Shown here: positions 48,247 to 56,170 of the stretch, piece by piece | How the letters are laid out: each line of letters opens with the position of its first letter | How positions within the stretch are numbered: position 1 is the stretch's first letter | From: Sva-07 sp963793335 | GTDB taxonomy: Bacteria; Actinomycetota; Acidimicrobiia; Acidimicrobiales; Ilumatobacteraceae | Assembly (NCBI GenBank): GCA_963793335.1 | Contig: CAWBZS010000001.1 | Coordinates: 620,001-684,000, forward strand | Reading direction: 5' to 3' | Length of the DNA: 64,000 nt | Made by a program: the position numbers and the translations under genes | Notes under the pieces: model-generated | What the model was told of the DNA's origin: nothing | Database searches by the model: none | The model's input: the letters and a program-made list of their open reading frames with translations, nothing else

Positions 48247-48310
48247 ACAGTAGCGGAGGAAATGGGCAGGTTGGAGGTCACAACATTCACCACCACAGAG
48301 GAGACCTGCC

Positions 48311-49015
48311 ATGTACATCTTCAGCCGCAGCACCGTTGCCGCACTCGGACGCGAGCTCGAGGCCATCCCCGCCGCCATCGGAGTCGCGGAGCACGTCACC
48401 AAGGTGACCGGCCGGGAACTGAGCGTGTTCAGGGCCCGCTACGGCGCACCACAGGGTGCGATCATGTGGAGTACCCGTGTGGACTCCTTTGCCGATGTCG
48501 TGACGATGACGGATGCCCTGATGGCCGACGCCGAGTACCTCGAGATCGTCGGCTCGATGACCGGGCTGTTCATGGCCCCAGCAGAGGACCGCCTGGGACG
48601 CTTCATCACGACGCCGCTCGAGGCGGCCACCTCGAAGTTCTACGGGATCACGCAGGCAGCGATGGCCAACGGACGCCAAGCGGATGCGATTGCCTTCGGG
48701 GCGAAGACCGCCGAGTACATCGGCTCGTCGCTGGGCATCCCCTCGGCGTTCACCAAGGCGTCGTACGGCGGATTCGGCGACGTCAGTTGGATCAGCGGCT
48801 TCGACTCGGCATCCGACGTCGACGCCTTCGCCGACTGGCAGATGACCGACAGCGGCTACCACGCGATCGTCGAAGAAGCGGGCAACGGCATGTTCGTCGA
48901 GAACAGCGGCCACACCTCGCTGATCGAGAAGCTGAACTGCATCGCGGTGCGATCGGGTCGACGGGGCCCGATCGCACCCGCACCACCGTCATGGCACGCA
49001 ATACTCATCTCATGA
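48311..49015 (+). CDS. Uncharacterised protein, probable duplicated alpha/beta-barrel
   Basis: 234 residues, GAGGAG lies before the ATG. Two halves share a pattern (SVFRARYGAPQGAIMWSTRV ... ALMADAEYLEIV and KASYGGFGDVSWISGFDSAS ... MTDSGYHAIVEEAG), suggesting two copies of a dimeric alpha/beta-barrel (ferredoxin-like, NIPSNAP/ABM-like) domain. No catalytic motif is evident. Its stop overlaps the ATG of the DsbA-like gene (ATGA). Expression is likely under the Crp-type regulator. Family not recognised with confidence. Confidence 0.75.
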   Translation: MYIFSRSTVAALGRELEAIPAAIGVAEHVTKVTGRELSVFRARYGAPQGAIMWSTRVDSFADVVTMTDALMADAEYLEIVGSMTGLFMAPAEDRLGRFITTPLEAATSKFYGITQAAMANGRQADAIAFGAKTAEYIGSSLGIPSAFTKASYGGFGDVSWISGFDSASDVDAFADWQMTDSGYHAIVEEAGNGMFVENSGHTSLIEKLNCIAVRSGRRGPIAPAPPSWHAILIS

Positions 49016-49623
49016 CAACGGTCGAGGTCTACGCCGACATCACCTGCCCGTTCGCCCATGTGGGCCTCAAACGGGTCGTGCAACACATCGACGAGATGTC
49101 CGTGCCAGCGGACGTGCTGGTGCGGTCATGGCCACTCGAGTGGGTGAACGGCGAACCGCTTGCGGTCGACCCCGTGCTGGTGAAGGCGCAGGCACTCACC
49201 GATCAGCTGGGCGTCGACGACTTCGCAGGCTTGCGCGCAGATGCCTGGCCGACCAGCACGATCCCTGCGCTGAACCTCGTCGCAGCGGCGTACGACCGTG
49301 ACCCGGCCACCGGGCTGGCGATCAGCCTCGACGTCCGCACTGCGCTGTTCGAACGGGGCGAGAACATCGGTGAGCTCCTCGTCTTGGAGCGCATCGCGGC
49401 CCAGCACGACCTGGCGGTTCCCGCCACGTCACCCTCGGCGCGAGTTCAAGCCGACTACGACCGCGGCCGGGCGAGGGGAGTCCAGGGCTCGCCACACTTC
49501 TTCGTGGGCGCAGACGATTTCTTCTGTCCAGCGCTCGACCTCGGCCACGACCCGGCCGGTCACCTCACCGCTCGATTCGACGCCGAGATGCTGGCCGACT
49601 TCTTCAGCCGCATCGACACCTGA
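49012..49623 (+). CDS. DsbA-family thioredoxin-fold protein (FrnE/HCCA isomerase-like)
   Basis: 203 residues from ATG 49012; an in-frame ATG at 48991 is an alternative. The N-terminus VEVYADITCPFAHVGLKRVV has CPFAH where DsbA proteins have CPxC, so it lacks the second redox Cys as in 2-hydroxychromene-2-carboxylate isomerase/FrnE relatives. GVQGSPHFFVG contains the cis-Pro loop. It is translationally coupled to the upstream gene. It may act as a glutathione-, mycothiol- or other thiol-dependent isomerase; substrate unknown. Confidence 0.85.
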   Translation: MTTVEVYADITCPFAHVGLKRVVQHIDEMSVPADVLVRSWPLEWVNGEPLAVDPVLVKAQALTDQLGVDDFAGLRADAWPTSTIPALNLVAAAYDRDPATGLAISLDVRTALFERGENIGELLVLERIAAQHDLAVPATSPSARVQADYDRGRARGVQGSPHFFVGADDFFCPALDLGHDPAGHLTARFDAEMLADFFSRIDT

Positions 49624-49685
49624 TCGTCGACTCGACGCGAACACTCGATTCACGACGGCAGGGTGCGGGGTGATCCTGGCCTTGC

Positions 49686-49737
49686 GGTCCGGGTGGGTGC
49701 CGTGTGGAGGGGGGTCACATCCGGCACCCACCGGACC
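49686..49737. terminator. Strong hairpin in the DsbA-amidase gap
   Basis: GGTCCGGGTGGGTGCCG (49686-49702) pairs with CGGCACCCACCGGACC (49722-49737) with one bulged G and a 19-nt loop. No T-run follows. It may terminate the upstream operon. The rest of the 234-nt gap shows nothing else recognisable. Confidence 0.5.
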
Positions 49738-49857
49738 TTGCCCGCAGCACGGTAGGGGTCGAATGTGTCGTGAAGATGTCCTCCCGATTGCATCTCGGTG
49801 AGTCGCTGGGAGTGGCCGGGCACGTTCCCGCACGACCCGGCGTGCTAGCACGGCGGG

Positions 49858-51336
49858 ATGGGGAACATCGCTGATGACACACGCTGGCTCGACGCAACCG
49901 CCCACGCCGCACTGATCGCGTCAGGCGAGGCCACGGCCACCGAGTTGGTCGAGGCCTCGATCGAACGGATCGAGGCCCACGACACCGAGATCAACGCTGT
50001 CGTCATGCGCTGGTTCGAACGGGCGCGCCACCAGGCCAACGCATTCGATGAGCTCCCGTCGGGTGCCGGGCACCGCTCGACACCGTTCGCCGGCGTGGCG
50101 TTCCTGCTCAAGGACCTCGGCTGCAACGTCGCCGGCCTCCCGGTCACGTCCGGCAACCGAGCTGCCCGAGACTCGCCGCCGCTCGCTCGAAATGACTCCA
50201 ATCTCACGGTCCGGTTCCGCGAGGCCGGGCTGATCACGCTCGGGCGGACCAACAGCCCCGAGTTCGGCAGCCTCCCGGTCACCGAACCCGAGGCCTACGG
50301 CCCGACTCGCAACCCGTGGAACACCGGGCACACACCCGGCGGATCGAGCGGTGGTGCCGCTGCTGCAGTCGCAGCCGGGATGGTGCCGATCGCTCATGCG
50401 AGCGACGGCGGTGGATCGATTCGCATTCCCGCATCGTGCTGTGGCTTGGTCGGTTTGAAGCCATCGCAGGGACGGGTGTCGATGGGGCCCGAGCGCGACG
50501 AGTCGGGGCTGTCGACCCAGCTGTGCGTGAGCCGGTCCGTGCGCGACACCGCACGGATGCTCGATGCCGTCCACGGCCCCGGCATCGGCGACAGCGTGAT
50601 CGCCCCCGCACCGAGTCGACCGTACGTCGAGGAACTCGACGTCGACCCGGGGCGGCTCAGGATCGGCCTCCTCGACCGGCATCCGATCGGCGGCGAACTC
50701 CACGACGACTGCGTCACCGCAGTGCGTTCGGCGGCCGCCTTGCTCGAAGGTCTGGGCCACGACGTGTCACTCGGCCATCCCCCGATTCTCGACGACGCTG
50801 AGTTCCCCCGCCGATTCAGTGCGATGTGGGCGGCGCTCATGGCGGTTGGCATCGACTCGCTCGGCCAGTCACTCGGCCGGGAGCTGACGTCGGACGACGT
50901 CGAAGCAGTCAACTGGGCGCAGCGCGACTACGCCGCACAGCTCACTGCCTCGCAGTACGCCATGGCGCTCGCCGCCGTCGGCCAGTATCGACGCCACGTG
51001 CAGCAATGGTGGGCCGACGGTTGGGATCTGCTGCTCACCCCCACGCTTGCCGCTCCCCCACTCCCCGTCGGCGGACTGTTCGGCGATCAGGGTGACGAGA
51101 TCGACCCGGCCAACCCGGCTGCAGCGATGCTGCGAGCCGGCAAGTTCGTGGCCTTCACCCCGCAGTTCAACGCGTCGGGACAGCCGGCGATCAGCCTCCC
51201 GCTGCACTGGAACGAGGCCGGCCTACCCATCGGTGTGCAACTGGTGGCCGCCTACGGACGCGAGGATCTGCTGATCCGCATCGCCAGCCAACTCGAGGCG
51301 GCGGCACCCTGGGCCCACGTTCGCCCACCCGCCTGA
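49858..51336 (+). CDS. Amidase signature family hydrolase
   Basis: 492 residues. The Ser-cisSer-Lys triad is visible: Lys85 in FLLKDLG, Ser163 in GGSSGG (161-166) and Ser187 in DGGGSIRIPA. The C-terminus FNASGQPAISLPLHWNEAGL is the conserved amidase end. It hydrolyses a carboxamide to acid and ammonia; specificity is broad in the family. A gatBC context is absent, so it is not GatA. A REP-like element follows the stop. Confidence 0.92.
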   Translation: MGNIADDTRWLDATAHAALIASGEATATELVEASIERIEAHDTEINAVVMRWFERARHQANAFDELPSGAGHRSTPFAGVAFLLKDLGCNVAGLPVTSGNRAARDSPPLARNDSNLTVRFREAGLITLGRTNSPEFGSLPVTEPEAYGPTRNPWNTGHTPGGSSGGAAAAVAAGMVPIAHASDGGGSIRIPASCCGLVGLKPSQGRVSMGPERDESGLSTQLCVSRSVRDTARMLDAVHGPGIGDSVIAPAPSRPYVEELDVDPGRLRIGLLDRHPIGGELHDDCVTAVRSAAALLEGLGHDVSLGHPPILDDAEFPRRFSAMWAALMAVGIDSLGQSLGRELTSDDVEAVNWAQRDYAAQLTASQYAMALAAVGQYRRHVQQWWADGWDLLLTPTLAAPPLPVGGLFGDQGDEIDPANPAAAMLRAGKFVAFTPQFNASGQPAISLPLHWNEAGLPIGVQLVAAYGREDLLIRIASQLEAAAPWAHVRPPA

Positions 51337-51361
51337 CCCCGACCGCCCGACGCGCCCCCAC

Positions 51362-51442
51362 CCGATCTGCGCCACATACGTCCCATCGCGCCATCTGCGC
51401 CAGCGACGTCCCGGAATCCGGAACACCATCGGCGCAGATCGG
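51362..51442. repeat. REP-like palindromic repeat, family 1, copy 2
   Basis: GATCTGCGCCACATACGTCC at 51364-51383, a second CATCTGCGCCAGCGACGTCC, then the inverted half GGCGCAGATC ending at 51440. It lies 26 nt after the amidase stop and before the PlsC promoter. Confidence 0.8.
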
Positions 51443-51461
51443 ATCGCAACGAAGGTGCTGG

Positions 51462-51467
51462 TACGGT
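51462..51467 (+). promoter_or_regulatory. -10 box TACGGT, leaderless promoter of plsC-like gene
   Basis: TACGGT ends six bases before GTG 51474, deciding this start. Confidence 0.5.
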
Positions 51468-51473
51468 CCGCTG

Positions 51474-52097
51474 GTGAGCGGCCATCCTGTCCATCCCACC
51501 CCCACCGGGTCGAGAGTGGCACGCGTGCTGCTCAAGCTCTTGGGGGGATGGCGGCTCGACACCGACAGCTTCCCACCGGACCGAACCGTGATGCTGGCGG
51601 TCCCCCACACCACGAACCTCGACGGGATCCTGTTGGTCCTGGTCACCCGCTCGGTCGGCCTCGACGCCAACTGGATGGTCAAGGACTTCTGGCTCAAGGC
51701 GCCGTTCGGCTGGGTGACCAAGCGTGTCGGCGCGGTCCCGGTCGATCGGAGCAAGCCCACCGGGATGGTCGGGCAGATGGTCGAGCGGTTCGACCGCGGC
51801 GGCCCGTTCCACCTCCTGGTTCCACCGGAGGGCACGCGGAGCCTCACCGAGCACTGGAAATCCGGGTTCTACCGGATCGCGATCGAAGCGGGCGTACCGG
51901 TGACGCCGACGTATCTCGACTATCGCAAGCGCCGAGCGGGCATGCTCGAGCCGATCTCCCTCACGGGCGACATCGACGTCGACATGGATGCCATCCGCAC
52001 CGCATACCCCGAGGCCAAGGCCATGGCACGACACCCGAACAAGTTCGGTCCAATCCGGCTGCGCGAGGAACGCCCCGACGACGCACCCGCGGCCTGA
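51474..52097 (+). CDS. PlsC-family lysophospholipid acyltransferase
   Basis: 207 residues. Catalytic HX4D is HTTNLD (about residues 45-50) and the acceptor motif is PPEGTRS. FGWVTKRVGAVPVDRSK matches block II. It is the short form without an extra domain and likely acylates a 1-acyl-glycerol type lipid at the membrane. The N-terminal hydrophobic segment is weak. Start GTG 51474 follows a -10 box directly. Confidence 0.9.
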   Translation: MSGHPVHPTPTGSRVARVLLKLLGGWRLDTDSFPPDRTVMLAVPHTTNLDGILLVLVTRSVGLDANWMVKDFWLKAPFGWVTKRVGAVPVDRSKPTGMVGQMVERFDRGGPFHLLVPPEGTRSLTEHWKSGFYRIAIEAGVPVTPTYLDYRKRRAGMLEPISLTGDIDVDMDAIRTAYPEAKAMARHPNKFGPIRLREERPDDAPAA

Positions 52098-52102
52098 GCG
52101 CT

Positions 52103-52214
52103 CGATCTGCGCTGCCGGTGTCCCACACCGCGATCTGCGCCACATACGTTCCGCGAACCGGGACGTATCCGGCGCAGATCGAGTCACTCGGCGAACACCG
52201 CCGGCGCAGATCGG
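52103..52214. repeat. REP-like palindromic repeat, family 1, copy 3 (longest)
   Basis: GATCTGCGCT at 52104, GATCTGCGCCACATACGTTC at 52132, then GGACGTATCCGGCGCAGATC near 52161-52180 and another GGCGCAGATC ending at about 52212. Two forward and two inverted half-sites can fold into nested hairpins. It starts 6 nt after the PlsC stop and ends 64 nt before the selenoprotein candidate. Confidence 0.85.
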
Positions 52215-52277
52215 GGCACCGACCGCCGATCGGAGCAGGGGTGGGCACTCGCGCTCGTCACGGCGCATGCTCGTGTG

Positions 52278-52844
52278 ATGCGACTTGCAGCCTCCGTACT
52301 CGACCTTCCGATCGACGGCGTCCGGCTCCGCGGCGCGACGTTGCGAGAACTCTCGGCCAACGGGCCGATCCTGCTGATTTTCCTGCGCCACTTCGGTTGA
52401 CTGTTCCCGAAGGAGGTCCTCGCCGACCTCAGCGCCGTCGCCGTGCGCGACGCGACCACAGCCCCCAACGATGAACGACTGCCCGACACGATCTACGTCT
52501 TCATGGCCCCGAGCTTCCAGGGCGAGGCCTTTCTCGATGCCCATGTCGTCGATGAGGCCCGGGGCCACGTGATGGGAATCGCCGACCCCGACCAACGGTT
52601 GCATCGAGCGTTCGAGGTCCCGCGAGGCCGATGGCGAGAAATGTTTGGTCTGCGACCCTGGATCGCCGGGGCGCGAGCCACACTGCGCGGAAAGTTCATC
52701 GGCGCGAAGGTGGGCGACGGCTGGACACTGCCGGTCTGGACGGTGATCGACGGCGATCGCGTGACCTGGCGATGGGTCGGCGCCCACGCCGGCGACCGAC
52801 CAGACCTCGCCGACATCCCACGAACGGCCCGGAGGTCGACATGA
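52278..52844 (+). CDS. SelL-like peroxiredoxin/AhpC-TSA protein with in-frame UGA at the catalytic Cys (candidate selenoprotein)
   Basis: Reading from ATG 52278 gives MRLAASVLDLPIDGVRLRG, then PILLIFLRHFG, then TGA at 52398-52400 (codon 41), then LFPKEVLADLSAV and on in the same frame to TGA 52842-52844, 188 residues in all. The family motif is FLRHFGC-x-F-C; here UGA replaces the first (peroxidatic) Cys and Pro the second. The downstream half is well preserved (GIADPDQRLHRAFEVPRG, VGDGWTLPVWTVIDG), arguing against decay. Either UGA encodes selenocysteine, or a Cys TGC/TGT mutated to stop. A 6-bp stem-loop follows at the usual SECIS distance but has an unusual loop. The end overlaps the next gene (ATGA). 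Confidence 0.75.
52413..52430 (+). promoter_or_regulatory. Stem-loop 13 nt after the UGA (possible bacterial SECIS, weak)
   Basis: GAGGTC-CTCGCC-GACCTC forms a perfect 6-bp stem; the loop lies 19-24 nt after the UGA, within the usual range. The loop lacks the G/GU at its start seen in typical bacterial SECIS elements. Confidence 0.3.
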
Positions 52845-55699
52845 TCACACTCGTCGCAGTACACGGCAACGGCGGCGGCGGCTTCCGCTTCGCCCGCGTG
52901 CAACCCCACGTTCCCGACGGGATTCGCTTCGAGGCGGTCACCCTGCCCGGATTCGGGGGGCGACCCGGCGACCCGGCGCTGCGCACCCTGCCGGACTATG
53001 CCGAAGCGCTGTGGAGCGAGATCGAACATCTTCCGCGCCCCCTGGTGGTGCTGGGGCACGGCATCGGCGGATCGATCGCGCTCGACATGGTGCAGCGCCA
53101 CGAGATCGACGCGCTCGTGCTGCATGCGCCAGTCGGCACCCGGTTGGAGACCCGCTGGTTTCCTCGCCTGATGAAGCCCGAGGCGGTCCGATCGCTGATC
53201 AAGTGGGGCATCAGCTCGCGGATCACCCGGCCGCTGGTCGGACGGCGCTTCTTCTCCCGCAGCGTGCCGGTCGACTACCGCAACGAGTTCCTCGACGAGT
53301 ACGGCCGCGCCGATTCGTTCTCCCAGATGTTCGACATCATCACCCCCGAGTGGTGGAACGCACTCGAGCCGGTCGACATGCCGGCGTTGATGCTCTGGGG
53401 AACCGACGACGCCGTCCTCGGCGCCGATCAGGTCGCGGACTACCGAGCGGTGCTCCCCCGGTCATGGGTCGACGTGGTGCCCGGGTGGGGGCACTTCCCG
53501 ATGGTGGAGGGACCTGCGAACTACGCCACGGTGATCGCCGACTGGGCCGAGCGGTTGGTCGCAGGACGAGCGGCGCCGCTGCGTGTCGGCTCGGGCCTCC
53601 TCGAAGCCGAAGGGGTCGGCCCGAAAGCGGCACTGCTCGACCGAGCCGTCGAGCACGGGCTCCCTGTGCCCCGGGCCTGGGTACTCGCGTCCGACGACGT
53701 CGCTGAAGCCACGGACGCGATGCCCGCACGGGTGGCGGTTCGCTCCGCGTTCTCGTCGGAGGACGGCAGCACCACGTCGAACGCCGGACGATTCACGACC
53801 GTGCTCGACGTCGCCGCCCACGACCCTGACGCATTCGCATCCGCCGTCGCCGAGGTTCGGGCCTCCGCCGACGGCTCGGTCGCTCGGCCGGACGTGATGG
53901 TGATGGAGATGGTCCCTGCGCACGTGGCGGGTGTCGCATTCAGTGAGGCCGGCTGGCAGGACGACCTCGTCGAGTGGGTCGATGGGCTTGCCGACGAACT
54001 CGTCGGAGGCAGGCGCGAGGGCACCCTGATCGAGCTGCCACGCCGTGTGGGCGGCGAGCGACCAGCGGACGCTCGTCCGATGTGGCAGGACCGCCTGACC
54101 GCGCTGCTCGACGATGTTCGTGCGGCGTTCGGCGACGAACGGTGGGACCTCGAGTGGGCGGACGACGGCGAGCGATGCTGGCTGCTCCAGATCCGTCCGG
54201 TGACCGCATCGCCGTTGCGCAACGAGACGTTCACGATCGCCAACCATCGCGAGATCCTCCCCGACCCGCCCTCGGTGTTCATGACCTCCTTGATCGCCGA
54301 GGGATCGCCTGAACTGTTCGACTACTACCGCCGCTTCGATCGCGGTCTCTCCGCCGAGCGTCACTTCATCGAGGTGTTCGACGGGCGTCCGCTGCTCAAT
54401 CTGTCGCTGATGGTCGACTTCATGCGGTCGCTCGGACTCCCGACACGGCTGGTCACCGACTCGATCGGCGGCAGCGATGAGCATGGTGCGGGCGTGCGAC
54501 CCCGACGCATCGTGCGTCGACTTCCAGCGTTGGCTCGTCTCGGTTGGGCCCAGGTGCGAGCGCTCGCGTATGCGAACGCCGTCGCCGCGTCGCTGCGGGC
54601 CGACAACGCCGGCCCCACTGCCACGGCCAGCGAGGCGGTCGATCGCGCCCGCAGGACCTATGTGTCCACCGTCCACACGATGACGGCGCTCAACACCGCG
54701 TCGAGCCTGCCGACGTCGTTGTTGCGCTCGCTGGGTGTGCTGGAGCAGCACGCTTCCCGGAACGAGACCGCAGCGACGCGGATGTTTCGCCAGCTCGACA
54801 CCGTCCGCGCCACGCTGCCCGCCGCCTCCACGGCCGGCACCGGACCGATCGACCCGATCACCTTCGGCCCGTCGACGGCAGGTGCGTGGCAGCGGTGGCT
54901 CGACGAACACGGGCACCGAGGCATCTACGAATCCGACCTGGCGCGCCCTCGCTATGTCGAGGACCCCTCGCCGGTACTGGCCAGTCTGGGAACGGCGTGG
55001 TCGTCGCGGCCGACGCCGCGACGCTCGCTGCTCGGACTGATCACGATGCCGTTGTGGTTCGCGGCGCGCCGTCCGATCACCGCTCGTGAGGAGTTCCGCA
55101 GTGAGTCGATGCGCTCGTTCCTGGCCGCGCGGCGCGACCTCCTCCGACACGCCACCGCAGCGGGCATGCACCCCGCCGACCTGTGGCTGCTCGACACCGA
55201 CGAGGTGCGCCGACTCGACGACGGATGGCGACCCGACGAGTCCCTGCTCGCCGGACGACGAGCCGAGGCCGATCGTCGTCGTGCCAACCCGATTCCCGAG
55301 GTGATCCGTCGGTTCGACCCGCCCGCACCCGATCGTGGTTCCTCGAGCCCGGGTCTCGGGGAACCACGATCGGAGTTCCACGGCATCGGATTGGTGGCCC
55401 GGACCGCCGAGGGTCGGGCCTGGGTGCTCGACGAGCCGTCCCACGAGCTCCCTGCGGGCTTCGAGCCCAGCGACACCATCCTCGTCGCTCCGAGCGTCGA
55501 CCCGGGTTGGATCGCCACCTTCGGACTGGTCGACGGCGTGGCGATCGAACTCGGCGGCGACCTGTCGCACGGGTCGATCGTGCTGCGCGAGCTGGGCCTC
55601 GCGTCGGTGACCAACGCGAAGGGCCTCACCGCCAACATCACCACCGGCGACCGCGTCCGCGTCGACGGTCGCCGAGGTGTGGTGCGCGTGCTGCGATGA
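52841..55699 (+). CDS. Alpha/beta-hydrolase fused to a PEP-synthase/rifampin-phosphotransferase-like protein
   Basis: 952 residues. Residues 1-245 form an alpha/beta-hydrolase: the nucleophile elbow is GHGIGG (72-77) with Gly74 instead of Ser; the Asp (LWGTDD) and His (GWGHFPM) positions remain. From about 265 an ATP-grasp of PPDK_N type follows (VAVRSAFSSEDGSTTSNAGR, then LEWADDGERCWLLQIRPVT). A helical middle begins NHREILPDPP. The C-terminal swivelling domain has GGDLSHGSIVLREL with phospho-carrier His910. So it looks like a three-domain dikinase (ATP + water/Pi or an acceptor) with a non-catalytic hydrolase front. ATG 52841 overlaps the previous stop. A palindromic repeat is embedded at 55330-55372. 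Confidence 0.85.
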   Translation: MITLVAVHGNGGGGFRFARVQPHVPDGIRFEAVTLPGFGGRPGDPALRTLPDYAEALWSEIEHLPRPLVVLGHGIGGSIALDMVQRHEIDALVLHAPVGTRLETRWFPRLMKPEAVRSLIKWGISSRITRPLVGRRFFSRSVPVDYRNEFLDEYGRADSFSQMFDIITPEWWNALEPVDMPALMLWGTDDAVLGADQVADYRAVLPRSWVDVVPGWGHFPMVEGPANYATVIADWAERLVAGRAAPLRVGSGLLEAEGVGPKAALLDRAVEHGLPVPRAWVLASDDVAEATDAMPARVAVRSAFSSEDGSTTSNAGRFTTVLDVAAHDPDAFASAVAEVRASADGSVARPDVMVMEMVPAHVAGVAFSEAGWQDDLVEWVDGLADELVGGRREGTLIELPRRVGGERPADARPMWQDRLTALLDDVRAAFGDERWDLEWADDGERCWLLQIRPVTASPLRNETFTIANHREILPDPPSVFMTSLIAEGSPELFDYYRRFDRGLSAERHFIEVFDGRPLLNLSLMVDFMRSLGLPTRLVTDSIGGSDEHGAGVRPRRIVRRLPALARLGWAQVRALAYANAVAASLRADNAGPTATASEAVDRARRTYVSTVHTMTALNTASSLPTSLLRSLGVLEQHASRNETAATRMFRQLDTVRATLPAASTAGTGPIDPITFGPSTAGAWQRWLDEHGHRGIYESDLARPRYVEDPSPVLASLGTAWSSRPTPRRSLLGLITMPLWFAARRPITAREEFRSESMRSFLAARRDLLRHATAAGMHPADLWLLDTDEVRRLDDGWRPDESLLAGRRAEADRRRANPIPEVIRRFDPPAPDRGSSSPGLGEPRSEFHGIGLVARTAEGRAWVLDEPSHELPAGFEPSDTILVAPSVDPGWIATFGLVDGVAIELGGDLSHGSIVLRELGLASVTNAKGLTANITTGDRVRVDGRRGVVRVLR
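55330..55372. repeat. Family 2 palindrome inside the fusion gene
   Basis: CGATCGTGGTTCC (55330-55342) and GGAACCACGATCG (55360-55372) are perfect 13-bp arms around CGAGCCCGGGTCTCG, the same core as the intergenic palindrome at 27418. It keeps the frame and encodes DRGSSSPGLGEPRSE in the linker before the swivelling domain. Confidence 0.8.
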
Positions 55700-56124
55700 A
55701 CGGCTGGCTGGTCGCGAACCTGGCGGGAACTGCGCTGATGGTGGGCTTCATCTGGACCATCCAGGTGCTGACCTATCCGATGATGCAGTCGGTCCCCGCC
55801 GATGGCTTCGTGGCCTACGAACTGATGCACCGCAACCGGGTGACGGCACTGTTGAGCCTGCTCGCACCGACCGAGGTGATCGCCGCCGCCGGCGTGGCGT
55901 TGTTCGTCGACGAAGTGCCCTTCTGGCTCTCGTTCGGAGCCGGCGCACTGCTGTTCGCGATCTGGCTGTCGACGCTGCTCTACTACGCGCCGCTGCACAT
56001 GAAGCTGGCAACCGGCTTCGATCCGGTGATCCATCGCCGACTCGTTCGAACCAACTGGATCCGAACGGGTGCGTGGACGGTGCGTGGCGCCGCAGCGATC
56101 GCCATGATCTTCGTGGCGGGATGA
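55696..56124 (+). CDS. Small membrane protein, four TM helices
   Basis: 142 residues; the ATG overlaps the previous stop (ATGA). Helices: LVANLAGTALMVGFIWTIQV, VTALLSLLAPTEVIAAAGVA, FWLSFGAGALLFAIWLSTLL and the C-terminal TVRGAAAIAMIF. Conserved-looking polar residues (QVLTYPMM, YYAPLHMKL) resemble the DUF1772-like/'YLAP' small membrane families. Function unknown. It is the third gene of the coupled operon with the SelL-like protein and the PEP-synthase fusion, so it may belong to the same pathway. Confidence 0.8.
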   Translation: MNGWLVANLAGTALMVGFIWTIQVLTYPMMQSVPADGFVAYELMHRNRVTALLSLLAPTEVIAAAGVALFVDEVPFWLSFGAGALLFAIWLSTLLYYAPLHMKLATGFDPVIHRRLVRTNWIRTGAWTVRGAAAIAMIFVAG

Positions 56125-56157
56125 GCGCACCCGCACATCGGTCGCGGCCACGACCAC

Positions 56158-56163
56158 TAGCGT
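56158..56163 (+). promoter_or_regulatory. -10 box TAGCGT, leaderless promoter of the HAD gene
   Basis: TAGCGT is seven bases before ATG 56171. Confidence 0.5.
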
Positions 56164-56170
56164 CGCGGCG

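Noticed and set aside
52413..52430. Calling the stem-loop a confident SECIS element
   Set aside because: Distance fits but the loop sequence lacks the usual leading G/GU, and only six base pairs are formed.
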